From: Vibrio cidicii
Lineage (GTDB): Bacteria > Pseudomonadota > Gammaproteobacteria > Enterobacterales > Vibrionaceae
Reading direction: 5' to 3'
Length of the DNA: 64,000 bases
Assembly: GCF_009763805.1 (NCBI RefSeq)
Contig: NZ_CP046804.1
Span: 1,550,001 to 1,614,000, forward strand
Under the pieces are notes generated by a model. That model did not search any database and had not been told where the DNA came from. It was given only the letters and a program-made list of their open reading frames with translations. The position numbers were made by a program, and so were the translations under genes. Positions 1-9,474 of this stretch are shown piece by piece; position 1 is the stretch's first letter, and each line of letters begins with the position of its first letter.

Positions 1-95
1 TTAGTGTAAGCAATTTGTTCTTTTACGTTCGCTTCACAACCCACTGGATGCGTTGTGGTACAGATAAAACCACGAATTTTAGGTTTGATGATCAT
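1..95 (-). CDS. fabV: Enoyl-ACP reductase FabV, N-terminal fragment
   Basis: Only the first 31 codons lie in the window; the gene runs off the left edge. Read from the ATG at 95-93, the protein begins [20 protein letters not shown], the characteristic start of FabV, the NADH-dependent trans-2-enoyl-ACP reductase that does the last reduction of each fatty-acid elongation cycle in Vibrio. A GGAAGT stretch lies just upstream of the ATG. Its neighbour is fadE, for fatty-acid breakdown, so both arms of lipid metabolism meet here. Confidence 0.9.
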   Translation of the reverse strand, partial: MIIKPKIRGFICTTTHPVGCEANVKEQIAYT

Positions 96-225
96 ATTCA
101 ACTTCCTTTAAAAAACGCTGCTAGGATAAAAGTTTCGACCACAGTTCGCATCTAATTTCTGTAAAAATGCGGCGAAAATGCAAGTGGTTGGAGCACTCTG
201 GTAGATTTTTCTCCGTCAAAAATAG

Positions 226-253
226 AAAAAGCACCTCAAATTAGGTGCTTTTT
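226..253. terminator. Bidirectional rho-independent terminator
   Basis: An 11-bp perfect stem (AAAAAGCACCT pairing with AGGTGCTTTTT, six-base loop) carries A and T tracts on both sides. It sits just past the fadE stop on the minus strand and can end fadE transcripts. Confidence 0.85.
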
Positions 254-271
254 CAGCTATGCGCTGCGAAA

Positions 272-2554
272 CTAAGCAGCGCTAGTCAGCTTTGCTTTAA
301 TGGGAGCATCCGTCAAAGTTTCGGAAAAATCGAAGCTGAAATGGTCAACCTGAATCGCTTTATAGCGCAGTTTGTCCGCCGCTAGGATCTTATCGATCTC
401 TTGCTCGCTTAAAACATCGGCCTCAAACGCTTGCTGTAAGCGGTCGTGCAATAGGCCTTTACGTGCCACTTTGCCCTCTTTGACCGCTTTCATCAGCTTG
501 CGCTCTAGGGGTTTGATGTCATACATGGCTAAGAATGCCTGCTCCATCAAACCAACACTATCATCTGCAGATTTGCCGATGTAGCAGAGGCTTGTCATGC
601 GATCGCGCTGTACGCCCGGAGTCATCATCGCTTCAGCAAGGCTGATGCACAGATCATCACTCGGTTTTTTGAAATGATTGCCCAGTGGGAAAAGCAATGC
701 TTTCAGTACACCACCTACGTATTTCACTGGGAAATTGGCGTAAGCTTCGTTGAGCGACTTGGCCGCATGGTGCAAACAGTGCTGAACCGCATAATGGACA
801 AAGTTGAGATCGCCCTGCTGGCGTCCTTCATCTTCGTATTTCTTCAACGCTGCTGAGGCCATGTATAGATAGCTAAGTCCGTCGCCAAGACGCGCTGAGA
901 TCATCTCTTTGCGCTTGAGCTCACCACCAAGCGTTAACATCGCAAAATCGGCACTCACAGCGAGCGCTCGGCTCAAACGTGTCATATCTTTGTAGTAGCG
1001 CTGAGTCGGACCGCTCATGTGTGCTTTGACAAAGCGTGAACCTGTCAGTGCCGCCGCTAATGCGCCGAAGGTATTACCAGTGGCATGTTTGATGTGTTTA
1101 AACAACAGGTCATCAAATTGCTTGGCTCCCTCTTTCTCATCCGGGTTTGCCGCCGCTTCCATCTCTTTAAGCACGTAAGGGTGACAACGTGTTGCACCTT
1201 GACCAAAGATCATCAAGTTACGTGTCAGGATATTCGCACCTTCCACCGTAATCGCCACCGGAATGCCGAGGTAATGCGTCGCCAGATAGTTCATTGGCCC
1301 ATCTTGAATCGCACGGCCCGAATGGATGTCCATGGAATCATTAAGAATGGTGCGCGCCATTTCGGTCATATGGTACTTGGCAATCGCCGTCACAATCCCT
1401 GGTTTCTCTTTCAGATCCAACGATGTAGTGGTCAACGTCCGTGTCGCTTCGAGCAGATAAGTTAAACCGCCAATGCGACCCATCGCCTCCGCAACACCTT
1501 CAAATTTACCAATCGACATACCAAACTGTTTACGCACGTAGGCATAAGCGCCGGTTGTACGTGTCGTCAGGTGACCAATCGCGGTGCCCAGTGCAGGCAG
1601 CGAAATACCGCGTCCGGCAGAGAGGCACTCAACCAGCATGCGCCAGCCTTTGCCCGCATAATCCGCGCCACCAATCAGCCAGTCCATCGGAATGAAAACA
1701 TTCTGTCCACGAGTTGGCCCGTTCATAAAAGCCAAACCCAGCGGATCGTGGCGTTCACCAATCTCTACCCCTTCGTGATCGGCTGGGATCAGAGCGCAGG
1801 TAATACCGATGTCTGTTTTATCGCCAAGCAGGTGATCAGGATCGCTCAGTTTGAACGCCAGTCCTAGTACGGTTGCGACTGGTGCTAGGGTGATATAGCG
1901 TTTATTCCAGCTCACACGGATGCCGAGGACTTCTTTGCCTTCGTGCATACCGTAGCAAACCACACCTTGGTCTGGAATGCCACCAGCATCCGAGCCAGCT
2001 TCAGGGCCAGTCAAGGCAAAACAAGGGATGTCGGTACCATCCGCTAAACGAGGTAGCCAGTAGTCTTTTTGCGCTTGAGTACCATAGTGCGATAAAAGTT
2101 CACCCGGGCCGAGTGAGTTTGGCACCATGACAGTCACAGCAGTACTGATGCTGCGTGTGGCAATTTTCGAAACGATGGTTGAATTCGCTAGCGCCGAGAA
2201 CTGGCGACCGCCGTACTCTTTAGAAATGATCAACGAAAAGAAACGCTCTTTACGCAGATACTCCCAAACTTTCGCAGGCAGATCGCGATCTTCCTTAACC
2301 ATTTTATGGTCATCAAGCATTTCAAGCAGCGTTTCCAGCTCGTTGTCCATGAAAGATTGTTCTTCTGCGGTAAGAACAGGTTTTGGATAGTGATGCAGTT
2401 TTTGAAAATCAGGCTTACCTGAAAACAGTTCTGCATCCCACCAGACGCTGCCGGCTTCCATTGCTTCCTTCTCTGTAATAGACAGAGGAGGCAACACCTT
2501 TTTGAATACTTTAAACGCCGGGTCGCTAACCCACTTCCTTCTTAGAGAGCTCAT
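272..2554 (-). CDS. fadE: Acyl-CoA dehydrogenase FadE
   Basis: 760 aa. FadE catalyses the first step of fatty-acid beta-oxidation, FAD-dependent oxidation of acyl-CoA to trans-2-enoyl-CoA. The acyl-CoA dehydrogenase N and middle domains span about residues 80-320 (ALTGPEAGSDAGG is the flavin/substrate segment). The C-terminal catalytic helix bundle follows, with VEGANILTRN near residue 440 preceding the extra FadE-type C-terminal domain. The length fits gammaproteobacterial FadE rather than the roughly 400-aa short ACADs. AGGA lies 8 bases before the ATG. The gene is 61 bases downstream of psrA in the same direction and has no obvious promoter of its own, so it is probably co-transcribed with psrA and shares its fatty-acid-responsive control. 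Confidence 0.95.
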   Translation of the reverse strand: MSSLRRKWVSDPAFKVFKKVLPPLSITEKEAMEAGSVWWDAELFSGKPDFQKLHHYPKPVLTAEEQSFMDNELETLLEMLDDHKMVKEDRDLPAKVWEYLRKERFFSLIISKEYGGRQFSALANSTIVSKIATRSISTAVTVMVPNSLGPGELLSHYGTQAQKDYWLPRLADGTDIPCFALTGPEAGSDAGGIPDQGVVCYGMHEGKEVLGIRVSWNKRYITLAPVATVLGLAFKLSDPDHLLGDKTDIGITCALIPADHEGVEIGERHDPLGLAFMNGPTRGQNVFIPMDWLIGGADYAGKGWRMLVECLSAGRGISLPALGTAIGHLTTRTTGAYAYVRKQFGMSIGKFEGVAEAMGRIGGLTYLLEATRTLTTTSLDLKEKPGIVTAIAKYHMTEMARTILNDSMDIHSGRAIQDGPMNYLATHYLGIPVAITVEGANILTRNLMIFGQGATRCHPYVLKEMEAAANPDEKEGAKQFDDLLFKHIKHATGNTFGALAAALTGSRFVKAHMSGPTQRYYKDMTRLSRALAVSADFAMLTLGGELKRKEMISARLGDGLSYLYMASAALKKYEDEGRQQGDLNFVHYAVQHCLHHAAKSLNEAYANFPVKYVGGVLKALLFPLGNHFKKPSDDLCISLAEAMMTPGVQRDRMTSLCYIGKSADDSVGLMEQAFLAMYDIKPLERKLMKAVKEGKVARKGLLHDRLQQAFEADVLSEQEIDKILAADKLRYKAIQVDHFSFDFSETLTDAPIKAKLTSAA

Positions 2555-2615
2555 AGTTCAGATCCTTTTGTTCACTGGTGGAACCCGATCAGGTCCTGGT
2601 TATCTGTTATTTTAG

Positions 2616-3242
2616 TTACTCTGCTGACATTCCTGCCGCCATATAGGGGATCAAGAGGTCAACGACTGATTTTACATCGGTTGTTTTGCTGAAATTGCTT
2701 TCAGCTATTTCAGAAAGCGCCTGACTGGATGCCATCGTAAACACACAGGTTCCCAGTGTGAAATGCAAGCGCCAAAAAAGCGTTTCTTCGGTTAAGGTCG
2801 GATTGGCTTTCAGCACGGATTCAGTAAATAGCTTCAATACATCGTTATAACGTGTAGTGATAAACCATCTTAAATGCCCTTGTACGTCGGTATATCCGCG
2901 GCCAATCAACAACATGAACAGACTCGTGCCATTCGGGCGCACTTCGTTGAGCTCTTTAAGCGGTACGCGAAGCGATTCAAACACTTCGGCCATGGTGTAC
3001 GACTCTTTGCTGTTCAGTTGTACTAACGAAATTTTCATTGCTGGCATTAACGCTTCGAGATAACGATCCAACACCGCTCGAACTAAGGTTTTCTTGTCAC
3101 CAAAGTGATAGTTGACCGAAGCCAAGTTCACACCGGCTTTGCCAGTAATGGTACGAAGTGAAGTGTCATTGAACCCGTACTCGGCGAACAACCCTTCGGC
3201 GATGTCGAGAATTTTTTCTTTTGTACTGCTTCTTGGTGCCAT
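2616..3242 (-). CDS. psrA: TetR-family fatty-acid regulator PsrA
   Basis: 208 aa from ATG 3242. An N-terminal TetR helix-turn-helix is visible (TKEKILDIAEGLFAEYGF, then ASVNYHFGDKKTL, residues 5-50), followed by an all-helical ligand domain. It resembles PsrA of Vibrio and Shewanella, a repressor of beta-oxidation genes released by long-chain fatty acids. An in-frame start 63 bases upstream (3305) is possible but would place the likely promoter and PsrA operator inside the gene, so 3242 is preferred. It lies directly upstream of fadE. A palindrome matching the PsrA motif covers the predicted transcription start, implying autorepression. Confidence 0.85.
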   Translation of the reverse strand: MAPRSSTKEKILDIAEGLFAEYGFNDTSLRTITGKAGVNLASVNYHFGDKKTLVRAVLDRYLEALMPAMKISLVQLNSKESYTMAEVFESLRVPLKELNEVRPNGTSLFMLLIGRGYTDVQGHLRWFITTRYNDVLKLFTESVLKANPTLTEETLFWRLHFTLGTCVFTMASSQALSEIAESNFSKTTDVKSVVDLLIPYMAAGMSAE

Positions 3243-3257
3243 TTCAATCACTCGTAT

Positions 3258-3271
3258 CAAACAACTGTTTG
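3258..3271. promoter_or_regulatory. PsrA-like operator
   Basis: CAAAC-AACT-GTTTG matches the known PsrA recognition pattern (CAAAC, 2-4 bases, GTTTG). It begins one base past the -10 hexamer, on the transcription start side, so binding would block psrA-fadE transcription. Family assignment of the regulator and motif are known; binding here is inferred. Confidence 0.7.
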
Positions 3272-3272
3272 A

Positions 3273-3301
3273 AATATACTTTTGACACCAATAATTAACA
3301 A
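3273..3301 (-). promoter_or_regulatory. Sigma-70 promoter of psrA-fadE
   Basis: Minus-strand -35 TTGTTA (3301-3296), 17-base spacer, -10 TATATT (3278-3273). The 5' UTR would be short, about 25 bases to ATG 3242. The PsrA-like palindrome overlaps the start region. Confidence 0.65.
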
Positions 3302-3327
3302 GCAATTAACATCACATTTTTTAATAT

Positions 3328-3338
3328 TGGTCGGACCA
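3328..3338. promoter_or_regulatory. Possible FadR box upstream of psrA
   Basis: TGGTC-G-GACCA is a perfect 11-base palindrome matching the core of the FadR operator (TGGTCNGACC). It lies about 27 bases upstream of the psrA -35 hexamer, a place suited to activation or looping rather than simple blocking. No experimental support is visible. Confidence 0.5.
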
Positions 3339-3477
3339 GAATGGAATTTCGCCCTTTCGCCAAGGGGTTAGCGAGAGAAAATTTTTTGAGATATTTTCGT
3401 TGATTTAGGGAACTGCCGCCGAATCCCTTGGTCTGAATAGGAGTAACAACAAGCGCATTGTTAAGTTTCACTGGCCG

Positions 3478-3519
3478 TCAAACTTGTTTCAGACTTTTGT
3501 TACGTTGCTGCTTTTTCAT
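3478..3519 (-). CDS. Possible 13-aa leader peptide
   Basis: ATG 3519 to TGA 3478 encodes MKKQQRNKSLKQV, a very basic 13-residue peptide. AGGAG sits 6 bases before the ATG, a near-ideal ribosome binding site, which is the main reason to list it. It lies between nhaA and psrA on the minus strand. I recognise no homologue; it could be a chance ORF. Confidence 0.3.
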   Translation of the reverse strand: MKKQQRNKSLKQV

Positions 3520-3542
3520 TATTAACTCCTGTGTTTGTATCT

Positions 3543-3573
3543 GCCCGAATCCACTTGGTTTGGGCTTTTTTTT
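3543..3573 (+). terminator. Plus-strand rho-independent terminator without an assigned gene
   Basis: GCCCGAATCC pairs with GGTTTGGGC around an ACTT loop and is followed by eight Ts. No protein gene precedes it on the plus strand; it may end a small RNA or antisense transcript. Confidence 0.6.
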
Positions 3574-3614
3574 GTCCCCTTTTTCTATTGTTATTGCCCG
3601 TTTTTAGAAGCAAT

Positions 3615-3642
3615 AAAAAACCTCCGAAATTCGGAGGTTTTT
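3615..3642. terminator. nhaA terminator (bidirectional)
   Basis: CCTCCGAA/TTCGGAGG hairpin flanked by A6 and T5 immediately after the nhaA stop on the minus strand. Confidence 0.85.
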
Positions 3643-3660
3643 AGTTGAGCCTAAGTGAGT

Positions 3661-4818
3661 CTAGCGGCTAACGCTGGCACTCTTTGGCAAAGAGAGGTGC
3701 AGTAAGCAGTAACCTATCACAGCCGCTGTGGTTGACCCCATCAGGATCCCCAGTCGTGCATAAGTATCATATTCTGGACTTACCCCACCAAATGCCAGTG
3801 AAGAGATAAATATCGACATAGTAAAGCCGATGCCACACAATACTGACACTGCAAAAATGTGACGGAAGGTGATACCCTCTGGCAATCTCGCAACGCCTGT
3901 TTTTACCGCCACCCAACTGAAGGAAAATATACCCAGAGGCTTACCAATCAACAAACCCAAAGCGATACCCAATGGAAGCATTGATGTTAAACCAGACATC
4001 GAAACGCCTTCCAGAGATATACCCGCATTCGCGAACGCAAATAGAGGCAAAATCGCAAACGCAACATAAGGATGCAGTGCGTGTTCCATATGTTTTAGGG
4101 GAGAATGCTCACCCTTTTTACCATTGAGAGGGATAGCAAAACCAATAACCACGCCAGCTAACGTTGCATGTACGCCTGATTTTAGTACCGCAGCCCACAG
4201 AATAATGCCCACTACGATGTACCACGTCAGTTTTGTCACTTTTTTCGCATTCAGTAAGAACAGCACACCCGTCATGATGAAGCCGATTGTCAGCGCCAAT
4301 GTGGACAAATCGCCGCTATAGAACAAAGCGATGATAACAACCACACCTAAGTCATCAATAATCGCCAGAGCAAGCAAGAATACTTTCAAACTCACTGGAA
4401 CTCGCTTACCAAGTAAGGCCATGATTCCCAATGCGAATGCGATGTCGGTGGCGGCAGGGATAGCCCAACCTTGCACCGCTTGCGGATCGCCGCTGTTAAA
4501 AAGCACGTAAACCAGTGCAGGAGCCAACATACCACCAACGGCCGCAATCGCAGGAAAAATCGCCGTCTCTTTTGATTTCAACGCACCTTCCAATAATTCG
4601 CGTTTCACTTCCAAACCGATCAGCAGGAAGAAGATGGCCATTAAACCATCGTTAATCCAGTGCGATACCGACATGCCAAATAGATAGCTATGCAATACCG
4701 ACTGATATGTATCGTTTAGCGAAGTGTTGGCAATCACCATAGCAATGGCTGCAGCAATCACCAGCAGGATGCCGCCTGCGGATTCCATTTTGAAAAAGTC
4801 ACGGATAGCATCGTTCAT
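3661..4818 (-). CDS. nhaA: Na+/H+ antiporter NhaA
   Basis: 385 aa, close to the 388 of E. coli NhaA. It is an inner-membrane electrogenic antiporter that expels Na+ in exchange for H+ and sets salt and alkaline tolerance, important in a marine bacterium. About twelve hydrophobic segments are visible. The ion-binding pair is in AIIDDLGVV (adjacent Asp residues near 160), and the [10 protein letters not shown] segment is also conserved. ATG 4818 is chosen because GGGCG precedes it by a proper gap and [16 protein letters not shown] is the usual start; an in-frame upstream codon at 4857 would add 13 unconserved residues. Confidence 0.95.
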   Translation of the reverse strand: MNDAIRDFFKMESAGGILLVIAAAIAMVIANTSLNDTYQSVLHSYLFGMSVSHWINDGLMAIFFLLIGLEVKRELLEGALKSKETAIFPAIAAVGGMLAPALVYVLFNSGDPQAVQGWAIPAATDIAFALGIMALLGKRVPVSLKVFLLALAIIDDLGVVVIIALFYSGDLSTLALTIGFIMTGVLFLLNAKKVTKLTWYIVVGIILWAAVLKSGVHATLAGVVIGFAIPLNGKKGEHSPLKHMEHALHPYVAFAILPLFAFANAGISLEGVSMSGLTSMLPLGIALGLLIGKPLGIFSFSWVAVKTGVARLPEGITFRHIFAVSVLCGIGFTMSIFISSLAFGGVSPEYDTYARLGILMGSTTAAVIGYCLLHLSLPKSASVSR

Positions 4819-5118
4819 GATTTCGCCCTTGTATTTATAATCGTGATAAATGAACAACTAACAATGTGTAGCAGTGTATAGTGAAGAATAATGTAGGAAT
4901 AATCGCTTGTTTAGATGTTAAACATCGGTTTTTCCTACATTGAGATAAGTAATATTCCTTCAAAAGTACTCGTCGTCGTCCAGTAACTGACTGATAAGAT
5001 TATAGTCAATGAGTGACATACTAGTGAACATAAGCATGACAACTACGCAACAAATTGTAAATACGTAGAAAAAAGTAAGGGCCCCATCGTCGGGACCCTT
5101 TTTACTTTCGAATGCGCT
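4819..5118. other. Intergenic region nhaA-att cluster
   Basis: About 300 AT-rich bases hold the nhaA promoter region and, at the far end, a terminator. GATGTT-A-AACATC (4914-4926) is a perfect short palindrome about 95 bases upstream of nhaA and could be an operator; no family assignment is possible. No ORF of substance. Confidence 0.5.
5077..5104. terminator. Terminator of the att-type operon
   Basis: AAGGG and CCC pair with GGG and CCCTT across one mismatch, with T-rich flanks on both strands. It follows the stop of the lipocalin-like gene. Confidence 0.7.
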
Positions 5119-6255
5119 TTAATTGCTTCTTCCGTAGCCAGTTAACTGCATAAAACCCCAACCTTGATGGCTGCCCGCTACCTGTATAGGTCCTTCCCAG
5201 TAAGGCAGCAAAAAGGGTAACCACATTTCCTGATCCACTGCCGTGGCGGTAAGGCGGATTTGATACTTTGGCACTTCCACAGACCATCGCAGAGGTAAAC
5301 GCGTACCATCGGCCAGCTCACTTTCCTCTAAGGGGGTGATCTTGATATCTTGCTCTTTGAGGGGGAAAACTTTACCCGACGGGGTAGAGAGTGTGCCAAA
5401 CACATAAGGCAACCGGCTTTTATGTCGGTACTGATTGACGCTCAACGCCATACCGTTGTCGAGATTAAACACCAGCCAGTCCCAGCCCTGTTGATCTTGT
5501 CCTACCAGATCTGAGCCCCACTCTTTTTGCAGCCACGCAGAGCCACTCACTTTGATATTTTTGCCATCAAGATGCAAAACACCATCCGTTTGCAGAAACG
5601 GTGCGCTGACACTAAACGACGCTACGGACTCCAAATCATGCTTGAGCTGATAACCACTTTCGCCATTCAGGACAAAAGGGCCTAGGGTTTGCGTGACCAA
5701 CTCTAGAGAAAATTCATCACTGGCCGCGATCAGATTCCCCGGAAAAGGCGTCACCCCTAAGGCTCGCCAAGTCCAATTGTCTATCCACATGCGAAACGGC
5801 TTATCGCTCGAGCCCGCCTGACCAATCCCTCCACGGGCTATGCGTTGGTCTTTCCACACTTTGCTGTTGCCACTGACAACCACATTAGCAAGGTAAATCT
5901 GTGGGTTTTGCCAGCCATTGACGTCTCTTTCATCACCAGCCAGACGAAAAAAGCTCCACTGCACTGAGTATGGGGTACCCTGCGCATCTTGCAAGCTCGC
6001 AAAGTAGTGCCACCACTCATGTTGGTACTGGGAGTGAAAACGGAAATCGTTCGGCAAGCGGACTTTTTGCCCAGGTAGCACAGGCTCAAACACGGTCTGC
6101 GGTGATGCGGTAAAGACACTGTTAAATTGATACTGTTGGCGCGTTGTCGCGTTTTTGCCGTAAAAAAGCAGGTACCACGTGGCCAAGAAACTCACAACGA
6201 CAATGGCAGAAACAAGCAGTGACATTAGGACAAATCGACCACGTATTCGCTTCAT
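5119..6255 (-). CDS. AttH/CrtC-like lipocalin-type periplasmic protein
   Basis: 378 aa. One N-terminal membrane segment (residues 9-31) anchors or exports it. The body is beta-rich with the HSQYQHEWWHYF motif near residue 70 and a QKEWGSD segment near residue 245, both typical of the AttH/hydroxyneurosporene-dehydratase-like double lipocalin family. Its ATG overlaps the permease stop as TAATG, so it is translationally coupled to the ABC transporter genes 6255-9361. Known relatives occur as AttEFGH-type clusters of unknown substrate; a role in moving or modifying a hydrophobic envelope molecule is inference. Confidence 0.8.
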   Translation of the reverse strand: MKRIRGRFVLMSLLVSAIVVVSFLATWYLLFYGKNATTRQQYQFNSVFTASPQTVFEPVLPGQKVRLPNDFRFHSQYQHEWWHYFASLQDAQGTPYSVQWSFFRLAGDERDVNGWQNPQIYLANVVVSGNSKVWKDQRIARGGIGQAGSSDKPFRMWIDNWTWRALGVTPFPGNLIAASDEFSLELVTQTLGPFVLNGESGYQLKHDLESVASFSVSAPFLQTDGVLHLDGKNIKVSGSAWLQKEWGSDLVGQDQQGWDWLVFNLDNGMALSVNQYRHKSRLPYVFGTLSTPSGKVFPLKEQDIKITPLEESELADGTRLPLRWSVEVPKYQIRLTATAVDQEMWLPFLLPYWEGPIQVAGSHQGWGFMQLTGYGRSN

Positions 6256-8709
6256 TACAAGGCATCCCTTAATGACTTAATCGGCGTATTTCTTACCATT
6301 CTGAGCACAGGCAACGCCCCCGCCAGCATAATCGCCAGCATTGCCCAAGCAAGAGTTTCACCGTATTCGGCGGGATTAATTTGCAGCTCCAGCGACCAGC
6401 CAAAAGATTGCTTAATCACGATGTCAACAATCAAGGTGGCCAGTGCCATACCAAGCGGCACAGCAATAATGGCGGAAATAAGGCCAAAAACAAACAGTTG
6501 CAACCCACCTAGCGCGATCAATTCTTTGCCCGACACGCCGAGACAGCGCAAAATCGATACGTGACGCTGACGCGAAACCTCTCCGGCTAACGTCGCGAAG
6601 AAACAGGCCGAACACCGCGATAACGAGGGTGATATTGCCTAAGGTATCGGCAATGGCAAAAGTATGGTCGAACACTCGCATTGCCTGCTTATAAATATTG
6701 TTATTGTCGAGCACACGCTCTGGCGTCATGCGGAAAATCTTTTCTAAACGCCCTTTCAGCCCCTCAATATTCACCCCTTCGTGCGTGACCGCACCCAACG
6801 CGACATTCCCGTTACCGGCAAAGGCATACAGCCAGTTACGATGGGATAAAAGTACCTGATTATACGGATTACCGTAGTCGTAATAGACACCAACCACCAA
6901 CCATTTGTCGCCTAAAGGCGCCGTCAGATTGATAAAATCTCCCGGACGAATACCCATTTTCAACGCCATCGATTCGCTGACCATCACGCTGCGGGTACTG
7001 TTGAGATAGTACCAATAATTGGGTACACCGAGCTTGACCGTCAATGCATCAAGTTCCCCTTCCGAAGCACCGGTACTGACCACTTGCAACTGTCCTGCGT
7101 CAGTTTGAATCTCTTTCTCCCAGCGCCACCAAACTTGCTCCACTTCAGGCTGTGCCATCAACCAACTGCTGATCCTTGCTGCCGAATTATTGGTTGGGTA
7201 GATATAAAGATCTGCGGCAAGACGCTGGGTTAACCATTTATCGGTCGTGTCTCTAAAACTGCCCACCATAGTCTCGACACCAATGTTCGCCGCTAACGCT
7301 AACATGAATGCCATCATCGCCACACCGCGATAACTCATGCTGGCCGCAGTGTCCGCAAAGAACCAACGCAATCTTACCCAGCGTAGCGTATAGGAAAAAC
7401 TATTAAATACCGCCCACATCAAAAAGGGAGTAAACAAGGCAACGCTGATCAACATCAGAGCGATTATCGCAAAACCCGACTCCTGAGTTTTGGGGGCTTG
7501 GTAAACGGCAATGGCCGCTACACAGAATGCACACGCGACGAGTGCCTGCCACGCAAATTCGCGTCCAGCAAAACGCACCAATGAGAGCTTGGCAGATAGA
7601 CGGATCGGTTGAGATTTCAACAAGCGAATCAAAGGCCAGAGACAGGAAATCAGGGCGCCGAGCGCCGCCATCAGCAAGCTGTACAAGCTCGATTGCCAAC
7701 TCCAGCCAATCGAGAGCCCGACGTTGGCATCATATAGATCGCTCAAACTGGCAGAGACGGCCGGGATCAGCTCATTGGCTAATAGCAACCCAAGCAGATT
7801 GCCACATAACCAAGCTACGACCACCAAAATGGTTAATTCAAGAATCAATGCTTTCGCCAGTAGCATGCCTGTGACACCCGTCTGACGCAAAATACCCACT
7901 AAAGGCTGGCGCTGGATAAATGAGAGCGACATCGCTTGATAGAAGATAAACAGACCGACCAAAAACGACAGCATACCCATAGCGGTAAGATTCAGGTGAA
8001 AGGCTTTGGTTAACGCATTGAGTTCATCTCGGCTATTACGCACCAAAGACAAACCATTGGGTAATGCTTGCTTTAACCCTTCCAGCTTTTCTGACGGCAT
8101 TTCACCACAGGCAATCACCGAAAGACCCGAACTGCGCTTAAGCATACGTAATGTGGCAATATCAGCCACAATCCGCGTACCGTTAAGACGCTCTTCTCTA
8201 TCGATTTTCAGCGGGCCAAGCAGGCTCCCATCATCGAGCGGAATAGAATCGCCATCTCGCCAATCCATATGCTTGGCAAGCGCGTTGCTGACTAAAATCG
8301 GGTATGGCGGGTTCATCAACGCCAGTAGAGAGAGAGAGCCCATCGCATTAGGCTGCTCCAATGAGAGCATCGCAATAGGATCGATACCCACTAAGGTCAA
8401 CCCAATCCCGTTGGCGGTGTCGATATGGTGCATGTCCATCGGAACACATTGCTGATAACCCGCTCGGCGCAGCTGAATGTAAAACCCTTGGGGGATCTTG
8501 TTGGCGTTATGTTTTGGCCGAATACGATAAGGAAGCGGATTGGAAAAGAGCCTTTCACCATTTTGATAGCTCTGTTTCGCATGATGGTTGATCGCGGTAA
8601 CGCCGACGAGCAGGGAAACACCGAGCGTTAGGCCAAGCCAGACCAAAATGATTTGCAGCGGATAGCGCCGATAATGACCGAGTAGTGCTTTAACTACGGG
8701 CCATAACAT
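6255..8709 (-). CDS. FtsX-type ABC transporter permease (frameshifted in this sequence)
   Basis: Corrected length 817 aa. It has a first membrane segment at residues 15-35, a large periplasmic domain, then two FtsX-like blocks of three to four membrane segments, as in LolE/MacB-type and AttF/G-type permeases acting on lipids or lipoproteins rather than importing solutes. The frame breaks at GAAAC 6600-6604; removing one A joins the reading frame to the downstream 98-codon frame that ends in the conserved last FtsX block (LRCLGVSGKEL onward). Start ATG 8709 (MLWPVVKALLGHY) overlaps the end of the ATPase gene by 20 bases. Probably an intact gene with a sequence error. Confidence 0.8.
6600..6604. 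other. Frameshift site GAAAC in ABC permease
   Basis: One extra A relative to the frame-preserving GAAC. First of eleven identical-type events in the window. Confidence 0.85.
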
Positions 8710-9361
8710 GCAGCTGTCCTCCTTGAAGTCGAATCCTTCCTTCCATATGCTGGGCGACCTTGTCACTATGCGTGACTAAAAGCAAGGTACAATCGAGTTG
8801 GCGAGTGAGTGAAGTCAGTAAGCGCATCACCGCTTCGGCGTTACGCTCGTCTAAACTGCCGGTCGGCTCGTCTGCAAGCAACAACTTGGGCTCCATATAC
8901 AAAGCACGTGCAATTGCAGCACGTTGCTGCTGTCCGCCGGAAGCCTCTTCGGGATAGCGGCCCAGTAGCGGCATGAGATCGAGCGCAGAAAGGATTTGGC
9001 GCAACAGTCCTTTGTCTTCCGCTAAGCCTTTGAGTTGACGGCAGAAACGAATGTTATCGGCGATGTTAAGCGTAGGAAGCAAATTAAACTGCTGGAAAAT
9101 ATGTCCAATATTGTTACGGCGATAAGTTGTGCGCTGATATTCAGGAGCATCATGCATCGCGAAACCAGGGAAATTGATCGCACCCGAATCGGCCGTGTCT
9201 AGTCCTGCGATTAAATTGAGCAGCGTACTTTTGCCTGAGCCACTCTCACCCATTAGGGCTATTTGTTCGCCACGTTGCAACGTCAGTTCAGCCCCTTGCA
9301 ATACCGGATGAAATTCTCCACCATCCACATAGCCTTTACATAGGTCTGACAGTTGTAACAT
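8690..9361 (-). CDS. ABC transporter ATP-binding protein (LolD/MacB type)
   Basis: 223 aa. Walker [10 protein letters not shown] (about residue 39), Q-loop in IFQQFNLLP, signature SGGQQQR and Walker B LLLADEPTG with the TGSLD D-loop are all present, as is the switch His in VTHSD. Its length and sequence type match ATPases that pair with FtsX-fold permeases. It is first in the three-gene unit ATPase-permease-AttH-like protein. Confidence 0.92.
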   Translation of the reverse strand: MLQLSDLCKGYVDGGEFHPVLQGAELTLQRGEQIALMGESGSGKSTLLNLIAGLDTADSGAINFPGFAMHDAPEYQRTTYRRNNIGHIFQQFNLLPTLNIADNIRFCRQLKGLAEDKGLLRQILSALDLMPLLGRYPEEASGGQQQRAAIARALYMEPKLLLADEPTGSLDERNAEAVMRLLTSLTRQLDCTLLLVTHSDKVAQHMEGRIRLQGGQLHVMARS

Positions 9362-9474
9362 TAACTTTGCCGCTTCGCTTTCAGAAATTGGAACCAGAAT
9401 CTACACTAAAAAGCTGATTATCGAAAGTATTTTGATTGCTGGATCACATTAAACAAATGCAAACCAGCGCATAT

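Larger units (their letters stand above)
3342..3660. other. Intergenic region psrA-nhaA
   Basis: No full-length gene. It holds a possible 13-aa leader ORF on the minus strand (3478-3519), a plus-strand terminator (3543-3573) and the nhaA terminator (3615-3642). The plus-strand terminator has no visible gene in front of it, so a short plus-strand transcript from this interval is possible, though I could not find a convincing promoter. Confidence 0.5.

Noticed and set aside
3468..3480. 13-base match to the start of E. coli lacZ (TTCACTGGCCGTC)
   Set aside because: No further similarity on either side, so vector contamination or lacZ is not supported; coincidence.
4914..4926. Palindrome GATGTT-A-AACATC as an NhaR-type operator
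   Set aside because: NhaR sites are not known to have this form; a 13-base palindrome in AT-rich DNA can occur by chance. Mentioned only within the intergenic entry.
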